NCBI GenBank assembly: GCA_002384315.1 | Contig: DGBL01000234.1 | Location: 1-23,048 of the forward strand | DNA length: 23,048 nt | DNA from: Micrococcaceae bacterium UBA4005 | GTDB taxonomy: Bacteria > Actinomycetota > Actinomycetes > Actinomycetales > Micrococcaceae | Direction: 5' to 3' | Shown here: positions 7,018-14,389 of the stretch, in pieces | How the letters are laid out: every line of letters starts with the position of its first letter | How positions within the stretch are numbered: position 1 is the first letter of the stretch | Program-made: the position numbers and the translations under genes | Notes under the pieces: model-generated | Database searches by the model: none | Told to the model about the DNA's origin: nothing | Seen by the model: only the letters and a program-made list of their open reading frames with translations

Positions 7018-7030
7018 GCAATCCTTTGCA
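7018..7030. promoter_or_regulatory. Candidate LacI-family operator 2
   Basis: The second exact copy of GCAATCCTTTGCA, here extended to the perfect dyad TGCAA-TCCT-TTGCA (7017-7030). It lies 93 bp upstream of the LacI-family start. The TTGCAA-type half site is usual for LacI/GalR proteins, although the family's central CG is missing. Confidence 0.55.
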
Positions 7031-7122
7031 ATAACGTTCACCCCAGCGTGCTCCGTTCTGGAAGGAGCCTGTCATCTAGTAGTCTCGTAGAGCGCTTTAC
7101 GTCGATGAATTAAGGATCGGGA

Positions 7123-8148
7123 ATGCCGAACGCACCCAAGACGGTGACACTGGTGGAGGTCGCCAAGCGCGCGGGCGTCCACGTTTCCACGGCGTCCAGG
7201 GCGCTATCCTCAAGCGCCTCCGGAATATCCGCCTCCACCGTTCACCGCATCAGGGGTCTCGCGGAGGAGATGGGATACGAGCCCGACCCGGCTGCCGCCG
7301 CGCTGCGCACCGGGCGCAGTGGTGTTTTGGGTGTCCTTGTACCGCTGCTCTCCGACTACGTGCTCGCCCGGATTTACGAGGGCGTTGACGCAACAGCGCT
7401 GGCGTCCGGGTACAACACGTTCGTCTCGAATACAAAAGATAATCCCGTCCTGCGCAAGGAACGGCTCAATGAGCTGCTTGCCCGCCGCGTGGAAGGGATC
7501 GTGCTCGGAGATGCCCGGCTCGACGGCGATGAAGTCGTCGAAATCCTCAAACGCAAGCGCGTCCCCTACGTGCTGGTGAACCGCCGGCTGCGCGGCCACC
7601 CGTCCGTGACTACCGACGACGTCCAGGGCGGACGGCTCGCTGCGGCCCACCTGCTGGAGCTGGGGCACGACAATATAGGGATAGTTGCAGGACCGAGCTA
7701 TGCAAGCACCTGTGTGGAGCGTACCCACGGTTTTGTCTCCCAATATCTGGCCGCCGGGCTGAGCATCCCGGACCATCAGATCCTCGAGTCTGGCGCTGAT
7801 GCGGTAGCAGGGTATCGTGCCGGTTCGACGCTGCTCGAACGCTCACCGAACATCACTGCAATCTTCGCCATCAATGACTCAGCGGCTATCGGAGTCATGG
7901 GTGCCATCCGCGAGCACGGAAGGACCCCCGGCCGCGATGTCGCCGTGGTGGGCTACAACGACATCCCGCTGGCGACCTATCTCCCGGTCCCGCTGACCAC
8001 GGTCAGATCGTCGATGTTCGAGATGGGACGCGAGGGCATGTCCATGCTCCTGAACCTCATCGAAGGCAAGCCGGCACCGCCGAAGTTATTGCCCCCGGTG
8101 TTAATGGCGCGGGCTTCATCCGGCAGTAACGCTACGGGCGGGCGCTAG
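7123..8148 (+). CDS. LacI family transcriptional regulator
   Basis: A 341-residue LacI/GalR-type regulator. The N-terminal HTH is TLVEVAKRAGVHVSTASRAL (residues 9-28), followed by hinge-helix region YEPDPAAAALRTGRSG. The periplasmic-binding-protein-like effector domain follows, with VLGVLVPLLSDYVLARIYEG, RRVEGIVLGD, LVNRRL, AAHLLELGHDNIGIVAG, AIFAINDSAAIGVMGAIREHG and DVAVVGYNDIPLATYLPVPLTTV. AAGGA lies 7 bp before the ATG. It is divergent from the deacetylase/asparaginase/MFS/OYE set and probably represses it through the GCAATCCTTTGCA sites. The effector is presumably the operon's substrate or an intermediate. Its last 17 bp overlap the end of the convergent G3E GTPase gene. Confidence 0.93.
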   Translation: MPNAPKTVTLVEVAKRAGVHVSTASRALSSSASGISASTVHRIRGLAEEMGYEPDPAAAALRTGRSGVLGVLVPLLSDYVLARIYEGVDATALASGYNTFVSNTKDNPVLRKERLNELLARRVEGIVLGDARLDGDEVVEILKRKRVPYVLVNRRLRGHPSVTTDDVQGGRLAAAHLLELGHDNIGIVAGPSYASTCVERTHGFVSQYLAAGLSIPDHQILESGADAVAGYRAGSTLLERSPNITAIFAINDSAAIGVMGAIREHGRTPGRDVAVVGYNDIPLATYLPVPLTTVRSSMFEMGREGMSMLLNLIEGKPAPPKLLPPVLMARASSGSNATGGR

Positions 8149-9121
8149 GGACGAAGGTCTCCAGGGACAGGGCAAGCTGTTCGGCCGTAATTCCCTGGAG
8201 GATGAACACCATCGCCGTCGCCGTTTCCCGTGCTGTGTCCGCGAACGATTCGGCCGTTCGCGGCAGGGCGATAACGTTACCCACGGATTGCAGCACGAGT
8301 GGGCCGTTCGCTGTATGGATCATCCCTTTAGACCGCAGCACGCCCTGCGGATGCGCCCGGGTCAGGGCATCCAGCCACACCGCATACTCGGCCCAAGAGA
8401 TCCGCGGGGAGAGTGCGGCGACCCACGCAGCGGGGGCCCAGCCGCCGTCGTCGTCGTCGTGAAGGGGCACGGGCGGGCGTTCAGCGGCTTGGCGTACCAC
8501 CGAGTCCGGCAGCTCGGTTTCCCACCCGTCAACCGACTGGCTGAACACCGCGACCGGGTTGAGTTGCCGGACCAGGGCAGCCAATTCGGCCAGCGCGGCG
8601 TTCGCGGCGAGATCCGCTTTGGAAAAAATGAGCCGATCGGCGTTCCTGACCTGCGCACGGGCTAGCTCCTGATGTCGCAACTGGCTCTCGCCATTGACGC
8701 TGTCCACGACTACAAGTAGTTCACGCAGCGCCAGGTTGGCCTGGAGCACCGGGTGGGTGGTGATCAACTCCACGATGGTTCCAGGATCAGCGACGCCGGA
8801 GGTCTCGATGAATATCTCGGTGACCGCCTCACCGGACGCGGTTTCGCGTCGATGCTGGGTCCCGATCAGACCGATCAGGCAAGAGGTCAGCTCGTCCCGC
8901 CTGTCGCAGCATACGCACCCGCCGGCAATCAGCCGGATTTCAGTCGGGACGTCAGAGACGGCATCGAGTATCCAGTTATCCACGCCTTCGTCGGCGTAGT
9001 CGTTAACAACAACCGCTGCGCGCCCGGGGGCGCCTGAGGCCGCACGCTGAGCAAGAATATGGGTGAGCAGGGTCGTTTTTCCCGCGCCGAGAAACCCTCC
9101 GATGATCGTGACGTCGATCAT
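8132..9121 (-). CDS. G3E family GTPase (CobW/YjiA-type metal chaperone)
   Basis: A 329-residue G3E GTPase of the CobW/YjiA/ZNG1 group, cytoplasmic proteins that load metals such as zinc or cobalt into clients. Walker A is GGFLGAGKTT (8-17). The metal-binding CxCC motif is GGCVCCD with Cys69, Cys71 and Cys72. The Walker B region reads IFIETSGVADPG (104-114), and the guanine motif is SKAD (167-170) in place of NKxD. His221 followed by four Asp residues forms an acidic loop that may bind metal. The C-terminal CobW_C domain covers about 235-325. It overlaps by 4 bp (ATGA) the upstream gene encoding a Cys-containing 104-residue protein, so the two are translationally coupled. No zinc-regulator operator was recognised upstream. 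Confidence 0.9.
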   Translation of the reverse strand: MIDVTIIGGFLGAGKTTLLTHILAQRAASGAPGRAAVVVNDYADEGVDNWILDAVSDVPTEIRLIAGGCVCCDRRDELTSCLIGLIGTQHRRETASGEAVTEIFIETSGVADPGTIVELITTHPVLQANLALRELLVVVDSVNGESQLRHQELARAQVRNADRLIFSKADLAANAALAELAALVRQLNPVAVFSQSVDGWETELPDSVVRQAAERPPVPLHDDDDGGWAPAAWVAALSPRISWAEYAVWLDALTRAHPQGVLRSKGMIHTANGPLVLQSVGNVIALPRTAESFADTARETATAMVFILQGITAEQLALSLETFVPSARP

Positions 9122-9432
9122 CGGCTGCCTGTGCGCGCGTGGCGGGCGATGGTTGCCGGATCCAGCGGGTCGAAGCTGGCTTTGGTGAGTTTATGGGCGG
9201 CCGGGGCAAGCTCGGCCAGTTGCCGTATGGTCACGGTGGCCCCCGTCGTGCTGCGCACCGATAATGTCGACGCTCCCGGATAGTGGCTGACCTTCACCCC
9301 TGCCGGCCCCAGAAGCGCGCTGGCCGCGGACGCCAGTTCGGTGCGTGCCTGCAGGCGCCCGGCAGCGCTATCCGGCACTCCCGCACTAAACCAGTCGATA
9401 CCCGGCGGTGGCGCGCCACACCCTGCACACAT
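9118..9432 (-). CDS. Small Cys-motif protein coupled to the G3E GTPase, unknown function
   Basis: A 104-residue protein I cannot place in a family. It begins MCAGCGAPPPGIDWFSAG, so a CxxC pair (Cys2, Cys5) sits at the very N-terminus. A region rich in Ala and Leu follows (about 25-45), then a beta-rich part (VKVSHYPGASTLSVRSTTGATVTI), then a helical basic end. The stop codon overlaps the start of the G3E GTPase gene in an ATGA, which indicates cotranslation. Given that GTPase's role in metal delivery, the CxxC could be a metal site, or this protein could be a client. That role is inference from context only. Confidence 0.7.
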   Translation of the reverse strand: MCAGCGAPPPGIDWFSAGVPDSAAGRLQARTELASAASALLGPAGVKVSHYPGASTLSVRSTTGATVTIRQLAELAPAAHKLTKASFDPLDPATIARHARTGSR

Positions 9433-9601
9433 AAAGTCCTCCCAGCTACCCTGCCAACTCCGACGCCGACCCTAGCTACAAGTTCTACCTGATCCTGCCC
9501 GCCCAAACCACTGCAATGGGCCGCGCAGTGCGTGTCCTGTACCGTTGTCATCGACACTAAGTACACTTATTCCGGCTTCGTGCCCTCACCAAGGAGGACC
9601 A

Positions 9602-10492
9602 ATGAGTACACCAGGAACAGGCAGCGGCACCAGTGGAACACCGGATCCGGAGGGCCGCCGGGCGGCTGCCCCGGAGACCGTCGACAACACCCCCCGCCGC
9701 GTCGAAGCAACCCCCCTTGGAGACGGGTCGGAGCACACCAGCGTCCTTGACCCATCCGAGCGTTCGAGTGGTACCGCTGGCGTCGGGCACACCCGCGCCG
9801 TCCCGGTAACACACACCAAGGACGCCGACGACGACGGCCTCACCGACCGCCGACCGCGCCGCGATCGCACCGAGCCCGCATACGACGCCGTTCCCGCGGT
9901 TGAGGACCGTCGCGTGCTGCATCAGCGCGAGCGTGAGGAATTCGGTGGCATGAAGTTTGGCGCCGCGTTCTTCGGCTGGCTCAGCGCCACCGGAATGTTC
10001 GTGCTTATCTCAACCCTTCTGGGGGTGGTTGCGGCCGTCACCGGCCTACTATCCCCCACGAATCTAAGTGGTACTGCCGACCAGGCTGCCCAGGATCCAG
10101 CGGTGGCGATGATAGCCTCAGCCGTCGTCATTCTAATCACCATCCTGATTTCCTACTTCGCCGGCGGCTACGTTGCTGGACGGATGGCCCGCTTTGACGG
10201 GATGAAGCAGGGTATTGCCGTGTGGCTCTGGGCGTTGACCATGGCTGGAATCATGGCGCTGATCGGTCTCGGGGTCAGCAACCAGGCTGGTTCAGCGGCC
10301 ATCCCGCCGGGAATCCTGGGCATGCCTGACCTGCAGGCCGTGGGCGGAGATCCCCTGGCGATGAGCGTTACCGCCGTCCTCGCCGGCTTGCTGGCGGCCC
10401 TCATCGGCGCGATTCTGGGAGGACTGACCGGGATGCGTTACCACCGGCGGATCGACCGCGCCGACTTTGACGTTGAGGACGCCGCTCTCTGA
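9602..10492 (+). CDS. Membrane protein with disordered N-terminus, unknown function
   Basis: A 296-residue protein. The ATG at 9602 has a consensus AAGGAGG site at 9590-9596, so the upstream GTG at 9545 is not used. The first 110 residues are polar, rich in Thr, Pro, Asp and Arg, and probably unstructured. Then come four hydrophobic helices: near 130-155 (FFGWLSATGMFVLISTLLGVV), 175-200 (AMIASAVVILITILISYFAGG), 213-235 (VWLWALTMAGIMALIGLGV) and 255-285 (SVTAVLAGLLAALIGAILGG). FAGGYVAGRMARFDG and GGLTGMRYHRRID resemble the glycine-rich ends of YrzE/TIGR04086-like membrane proteins, a weak similarity. It stands alone and is divergent from the Cys-motif protein gene. Confidence 0.8.
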   Translation: MSTPGTGSGTSGTPDPEGRRAAAPETVDNTPRRVEATPLGDGSEHTSVLDPSERSSGTAGVGHTRAVPVTHTKDADDDGLTDRRPRRDRTEPAYDAVPAVEDRRVLHQREREEFGGMKFGAAFFGWLSATGMFVLISTLLGVVAAVTGLLSPTNLSGTADQAAQDPAVAMIASAVVILITILISYFAGGYVAGRMARFDGMKQGIAVWLWALTMAGIMALIGLGVSNQAGSAAIPPGILGMPDLQAVGGDPLAMSVTAVLAGLLAALIGAILGGLTGMRYHRRIDRADFDVEDAAL

Positions 10493-10524
10493 GCAGAACC
10501 TTCGCGACCCAAGCTGCACCTCGC

Positions 10525-10541
10525 CCCGGGCTGGACCCGGG
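10525..10541. terminator. Possible weak bidirectional terminator hairpin
   Basis: CCCGGG-CTGGA-CCCGGG lies in the 64-bp gap between two convergent genes and is followed by CTAAAAG. The stem is strong, but there is no clear T tract on the plus strand, so termination is uncertain. Confidence 0.35.
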
Positions 10542-10556
10542 CTAAAAGGCCCCACG

Positions 10557-10655
10557 CTAAAAGACGGTCGAGAAAAATCCTGCGCCGATGCTGAGGATCA
10601 TGGCCGCGACAATGAGCCAGACGATGGGTGTGCGGAATTTGTGTATTGTTCGCAT
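10557..10655 (-). CDS. Tiny 32-residue membrane peptide
   Basis: An open frame of 32 codons starts at the ATG complementary to 10653-10655 and begins MRTIHKFRTPIVW, then a hydrophobic helix (LIVAAMILSIGAGFF) and a short end STVF. A basic N-terminus, one hydrophobic span of about 17 residues and a very short tail suit a single-pass membrane peptide. It starts 13 bp after the SGNH hydrolase stop on the same strand, so it is probably cotranscribed. The ribosome binding site is weak (TGGGACC about 5 bp upstream). No function is known to me. Coding status rests on topology, position and codon choice. Confidence 0.55.
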   Translation of the reverse strand: MRTIHKFRTPIVWLIVAAMILSIGAGFFSTVF

Positions 10656-10668
10656 GATTGGTCCCAGT

Positions 10669-11475
10669 CTAGCGAGCGTTCCGCCGGGCGAGTTTTTTCA
10701 GCCCGGCGGCCGGGCAGATCGGCTCCGGCCAGCGGGGCAGTAACTGATCTCCCAAGGTCACCTGGCGCATGCGTCGACCGAACATCGGGATCACCCATTC
10801 CTGTACCCAGGCCGCCTCCCGTGCCAGCATTTCCCGCGCTCCGCGGCGGGAGGGGAACTCCAGTTGCAGGGGCCGCAGCGTATGCTCCACCCCGAGCACG
10901 CGCAACACATGGGCTGCAAGGTTGCGGTGCCCTGCCGGGGACATATGCAAGCGGTCGATGTCCCACATGGCGGGACTGTAGTACTCATCGAAACACCAGT
11001 AGTCGACCAGCAGGGCATCGAATTCGCGCGCGATGCGGCGCACATGGTCGTTATAGACCCAGTTCCGGCGTTTTATCGGTTCCAGCATGGGATGCACGGG
11101 AATATCGAAACCCGTAAACAACAGCGGCCTCGCGCCCGAGGCCGCGATGCGCTCCACCATGATGCGGTACTGGGACATCAGCTCCTCGACATCTGTACGC
11201 AGTTCCATGATGTCATTCCCGCCCGCATACAGGCTCACCATCGTCGGCCGCAAGGATAATGCGTGCTCCAACTGCTCATCACGGACGTGGCGCAGGCGTT
11301 TGGAGCGGATGGCGAGGTTTGCGTATTCCCAGGCCGGGTCCCGCTTGGATAGCTGTTTGGCGACCCGGTCGGCCCAGCCCCGAACCCCGTTGGGCAGACG
11401 CGGATTCCAGTCGCCGACACCTTCGGTGAAGGAATCTCCTATTGCCACCCATCTACCCGCCACCGGCGCCAGCAT
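10669..11475 (-). CDS. SGNH/GDSL hydrolase family protein
   Basis: A 268-residue esterase-fold protein. Block I is WVAIGDSFTEGVGD with nucleophile Ser15. Block II contributes the conserved Gly region near residue 53. Block III is SLYAGGNDIM with oxyanion Asn87. Block V is DIDRLHMSPAGH with catalytic Asp174 and His177. No signal peptide is present, so it is likely cytoplasmic, acting on an unknown acyl ester. The last 70 residues form a basic, Trp- and Arg-rich extension beyond the usual fold. The ATG start has no clear ribosome binding site, and translation from a GTG nine codons later, just before the GDS motif, cannot be excluded. It is divergent from the flavin reductase gene, with a 97-bp gap. 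Confidence 0.88.
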   Translation of the reverse strand: MLAPVAGRWVAIGDSFTEGVGDWNPRLPNGVRGWADRVAKQLSKRDPAWEYANLAIRSKRLRHVRDEQLEHALSLRPTMVSLYAGGNDIMELRTDVEELMSQYRIMVERIAASGARPLLFTGFDIPVHPMLEPIKRRNWVYNDHVRRIAREFDALLVDYWCFDEYYSPAMWDIDRLHMSPAGHRNLAAHVLRVLGVEHTLRPLQLEFPSRRGAREMLAREAAWVQEWVIPMFGRRMRQVTLGDQLLPRWPEPICPAAGLKKLARRNAR

Positions 11476-11572
11476 AGTCGGCGCAAACGACGTTCAGTCC
11501 ACGCCCGGGAAAATTCCGGGTGAACCCATCGCTGCGCGAAGACGCCGCTACGGTGCGGGATAGGCTCGTACC

Positions 11573-12208
11573 ATGCGCCGTCATTTCACCCCGGGTTCCG
11601 CCTCCAACACCGATTTCTACCGCCTCCTGACGGCGGTGGTAGTACCGCGTCCCATCGCATGGGTTTCCTCGCGCTCCGCTTCGGGCGTGGACAATCTCGC
11701 CCCGCATTCCTTCTTTACCGTGGCCTCCGTCAGCCCGCCCATCATTCAATTCACCTCGGTGGGGCACAAGGATTCGGTGCGGAATATTGAGCAGACCGGA
11801 GAATTTGTGGTCAGCTTCGCCCCGGAGGACCTGTTCGAAGAGGTAAACGCCACTGGAACCGCTTTCCCGCCCGAGGTCAGCGAGTTCGACGCCGTCGGGA
11901 TTGCCCGCGAGGACAGCGCCGTCGTCGGGCCTCCTCGTGTCGCCCAGTCTCCGGTCGCGCTGGAGTGCCGCCTGCACTCTATGCAGGAGATGGGAAACTG
12001 TACGTTGGTCTTCGGGGAAGTGGTCCATGCAGCCATCCTCGAGGATGTCCTCGATGGTGACCATCCCCGCATCGATCGGATGCGCCCGCTCACCAGGCTC
12101 GGGCTCGAGCAGTGGGGAACTGTCGCCGGCCTGCGGAGCATATCGCGGATTCCCGTGCATGAATGGCCCGGTCATTTCGCCGCGGGCGGGCACAGCACGG
12201 TCAGCTGA
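11573..12208 (+). CDS. Flavin reductase-like FMN-binding protein (split-barrel)
   Basis: A 211-residue protein of the flavin reductase-like domain family (DIM6/NTAB group), which binds FMN and may supply reduced flavin to a monooxygenase. The family pattern appears as VVVPRPIAWVSSRSASGVDN, LAPHSFFTVASVSPPIIQFTS, HKDSVRNIEQTGEFVVSFA and the later LECRLHSMQEMGNCTLVFGEVVHA. The length is normal for the group. No ribosome binding site is obvious before the ATG. No partner monooxygenase is next to it. The downstream gene, 97 bp away on the same strand, is a fatty acid desaturase, and a functional link between them is not established. Confidence 0.87.
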   Translation: MRRHFTPGSASNTDFYRLLTAVVVPRPIAWVSSRSASGVDNLAPHSFFTVASVSPPIIQFTSVGHKDSVRNIEQTGEFVVSFAPEDLFEEVNATGTAFPPEVSEFDAVGIAREDSAVVGPPRVAQSPVALECRLHSMQEMGNCTLVFGEVVHAAILEDVLDGDHPRIDRMRPLTRLGLEQWGTVAGLRSISRIPVHEWPGHFAAGGHSTVS

Positions 12209-12305
12209 CGCACAGCCCCCGTACAGGATGCGGGCGTAGAATTGATGCATCTGCGGTAATCACACCGCCGTCGATGGCTGCAGAGCCCGAACCCCAGGGA
12301 TTTTA

Positions 12306-13388
12306 ATGACTGTTGCCGCCACTGGCCGGAAAGTGCGCATTTCCAGACCGAATGATGTTGTCGCCACCTACTCCGCATTGTTGAAGCAGGTCCGGGCAGA
12401 AGGATTACTAGCCCGGCGGCGGCGCTTCTACGCCTCGGTTTTCGCACTGCTCGCCGTGGCGATGGGAGCCGCGTGGACAGGATTCGCCCTCCTGGGAGAC
12501 ACCTGGTTCCAACTGCTGATCGCTGCAGTGCTCGGCATCGTGCTCACCCAGATGGCATTTCTGGCCCACGAGGCTTCCCACCGGCAGATCTTTCGCACCC
12601 CCCGGGCCAACGACTGGTCAGGCCGGATACTGGCTGCCGGAGTGGTCGGCATCAGCTACGCGTGGTGGATGGACAAGCACACCCGCCACCACAACGACCC
12701 CAACGTCAGGGGCAAAGACCCGGACATCGAGATGGATACCGTTTCCTTCCTTGAGGAAGACGCCGCGCGGACCAAGGGGCTACATGCCTGGATAACACGC
12801 CGCCAGGGCTACCTCTTCTTCCCGCTGCTCACCCTCGAGGGCATCAACCTCCACGCCCGGTCCATCGCTACCCTCTTCCGCCCCGGGGCCCTCAGTGGAC
12901 GTTGGGTGGAACTGGCCCTGCTGGCGATGCGCTTTGGCGCCTACCTGGGCGTCCTATTCTGGTTCCTGCCCGTCGGCATGGCCTTCGCCTTCCTTGGCGT
13001 CCAGCTAGCCGTATTCGGGGTCTACATGGGCGCTTCGTTCGCACCCAACCACAAAGGGATGCCCATCGTTCCACGCGACAGCAAGCTTGACTTCTTCCAG
13101 AAGCAGGTTCTCACCTCACGCAACATCCGCGGTGGAGCTTTTGTGAATAACGCGTTCGGCGGGCTCAATTTCCAGATTGAACACCACTTGTTTCCGGACA
13201 TGCCCCGCCCACACTTACGCCGGGCCGCCGTGATTGTGCGCGAACATTGCGACCGGCTGAAAGTTCCCTACACGGAGGTAGGGGTTGCTGCCTCCTACGG
13301 CGCGGTGGTGAGCTACCTCAACCGGGTCGGCTTGGCTGCGCGTGACCCGTTTGACTGCCCGATGGTCAATCGGTACCGGCGCCGCTAG
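12306..13388 (+). CDS. Membrane fatty acid desaturase (acyl-lipid/acyl-CoA type)
   Basis: A 360-residue integral membrane di-iron desaturase that introduces a cis double bond into fatty acyl chains using oxygen. All three histidine boxes are present: HEASH (88-92), HTRHH (125-129) and QIEHH (290-294). An additional conserved His249 lies in APNHKG. Hydrophobic helices occur near 42-64, 67-87, 105-122, 165-182 and 202-245, the usual layout with the histidines on the cytoplasmic face. AGGGA lies 6-7 bp upstream of the ATG. The QIEHHLFPDMPRPHL sequence places it with the linoleoyl-CoA/DesA3-like branch. Position specificity cannot be read from sequence. No ferredoxin or reductase gene is adjacent, although a flavin reductase-like protein is encoded just upstream. 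Confidence 0.92.
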   Translation: MTVAATGRKVRISRPNDVVATYSALLKQVRAEGLLARRRRFYASVFALLAVAMGAAWTGFALLGDTWFQLLIAAVLGIVLTQMAFLAHEASHRQIFRTPRANDWSGRILAAGVVGISYAWWMDKHTRHHNDPNVRGKDPDIEMDTVSFLEEDAARTKGLHAWITRRQGYLFFPLLTLEGINLHARSIATLFRPGALSGRWVELALLAMRFGAYLGVLFWFLPVGMAFAFLGVQLAVFGVYMGASFAPNHKGMPIVPRDSKLDFFQKQVLTSRNIRGGAFVNNAFGGLNFQIEHHLFPDMPRPHLRRAAVIVREHCDRLKVPYTEVGVAASYGAVVSYLNRVGLAARDPFDCPMVNRYRRR

Positions 13389-13445
13389 ACGATATGAGCC
13401 GGGCGTGCGCCTGAGGCCTCCGCCGTTGCGCCGGGCATTCGCCGA

Positions 13446-14291
13446 CTACGCGTTCCACAGCCCGTAGGAATCCGCCAGCGATGAAATCTTCTGGGCGCGG
13501 GCAAGGCGCGGCAGATAGGAGCCATCCCCGACCACGGCCCCCGCGGCGTGGGCGCTGAGCAGTTCGTGGGCCCATTGAATCTCGGAGGTGCTCGGCGACA
13601 GGCCTTGGTTGATGGTGTCCGTGGCGTCCGGCAACAGACACAGCTTCCCGGTCATGCCCATGGATGCCGTCACTTGGCACGCCTCAAGCAGTGTCTGGCC
13701 CAGCGCGCCGACGGTCGGCCCGTCAATGGGCCCTGGAAGCTGGCCCACCCGCGAGGCGACCACAAGCTTGGAACGGGCGTAGGCCAACGCCATCGGGTCA
13801 TCGGAGGCTCCGGTGTCACGGCGGAAGTCGCCCACTCCGAAGGCCAGCCGGAACGTCCCGGGAGCGCTGGCGATCGCGGTGGCATTTTCGATTCCCAGTG
13901 CCGACTCCACCAGGGCCAACACCGGGGTTCCAGCCTGCAGCCGCATGGCCGTGTGCGTAACCTGCTCGGGTTTCTCCGTCATCGCCAGCATCACACCGCG
14001 CAGACCTGGAGCTTTCGACAGCGCCGCGAGGTCCTCCGCCCAGAAATCTGTTTCTATGCCGTTGACCCGCACCCACGCCGTCATGCCGGTCGAGAGCGCC
14101 TCGACCACCCGCTCTCGGGCCTCCTCCTTACCACCGGCAGGAACTGCATCCTCCATGTCGAAGACCACCGAATCGGCCTCCGATGTGAGCGCCGGGAGGA
14201 AGTTCGCTTCCGACGCGGCCGAGGCCAACAGCCAGGACCGGGAGAGCTTCGCCGGGAGTGCGGCGGCGCGGCTGTTTCTGAGGGAGACCAT
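13446..14291 (-). CDS. CitE-like HpcH/HpaI aldolase/citrate lyase family protein
   Basis: A 281-residue TIM-barrel lyase of the CitE/HpcH group, whose members cleave or form malyl-CoA, citramalyl-CoA and similar compounds with Mg2+. Signature segments are RSWLLASAASEANFLPALTS, ADSVVFDMEDAVPAGGKEEAR (metal-binding region), TAWVRVNGIETDFWAEDL, PVLALVESALGIENA (metal-ligand Glu) and FRLAFGVGDFRRDTGAS. The family more often has an FGxEDL motif, and here the sequence is FGVGDF, so the second acidic ligand is shifted or changed. No other citrate lyase subunit gene is near, which is usual for stand-alone CitE-like enzymes. No clear ribosome binding site precedes the ATG. The preceding 98-bp gap (14292-14389) holds nothing I recognise. 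Confidence 0.85.
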   Translation of the reverse strand: MVSLRNSRAAALPAKLSRSWLLASAASEANFLPALTSEADSVVFDMEDAVPAGGKEEARERVVEALSTGMTAWVRVNGIETDFWAEDLAALSKAPGLRGVMLAMTEKPEQVTHTAMRLQAGTPVLALVESALGIENATAIASAPGTFRLAFGVGDFRRDTGASDDPMALAYARSKLVVASRVGQLPGPIDGPTVGALGQTLLEACQVTASMGMTGKLCLLPDATDTINQGLSPSTSEIQWAHELLSAHAAGAVVGDGSYLPRLARAQKISSLADSYGLWNA

Positions 14292-14389
14292 GTAAGAACA
14301 GTACTTAACCAGCGCGGCGATTATCCACCAGCCCCGCCGCCAGCCGCGCAGGACTCTCTCCTCCGCCGTCGCCGACGCCGGTGCGGAGC

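Noticed and set aside
8447..8461. GTC trinucleotide run as a microsatellite
   Set aside because: It encodes the four-Asp loop of the G3E GTPase in frame and needs no other explanation.
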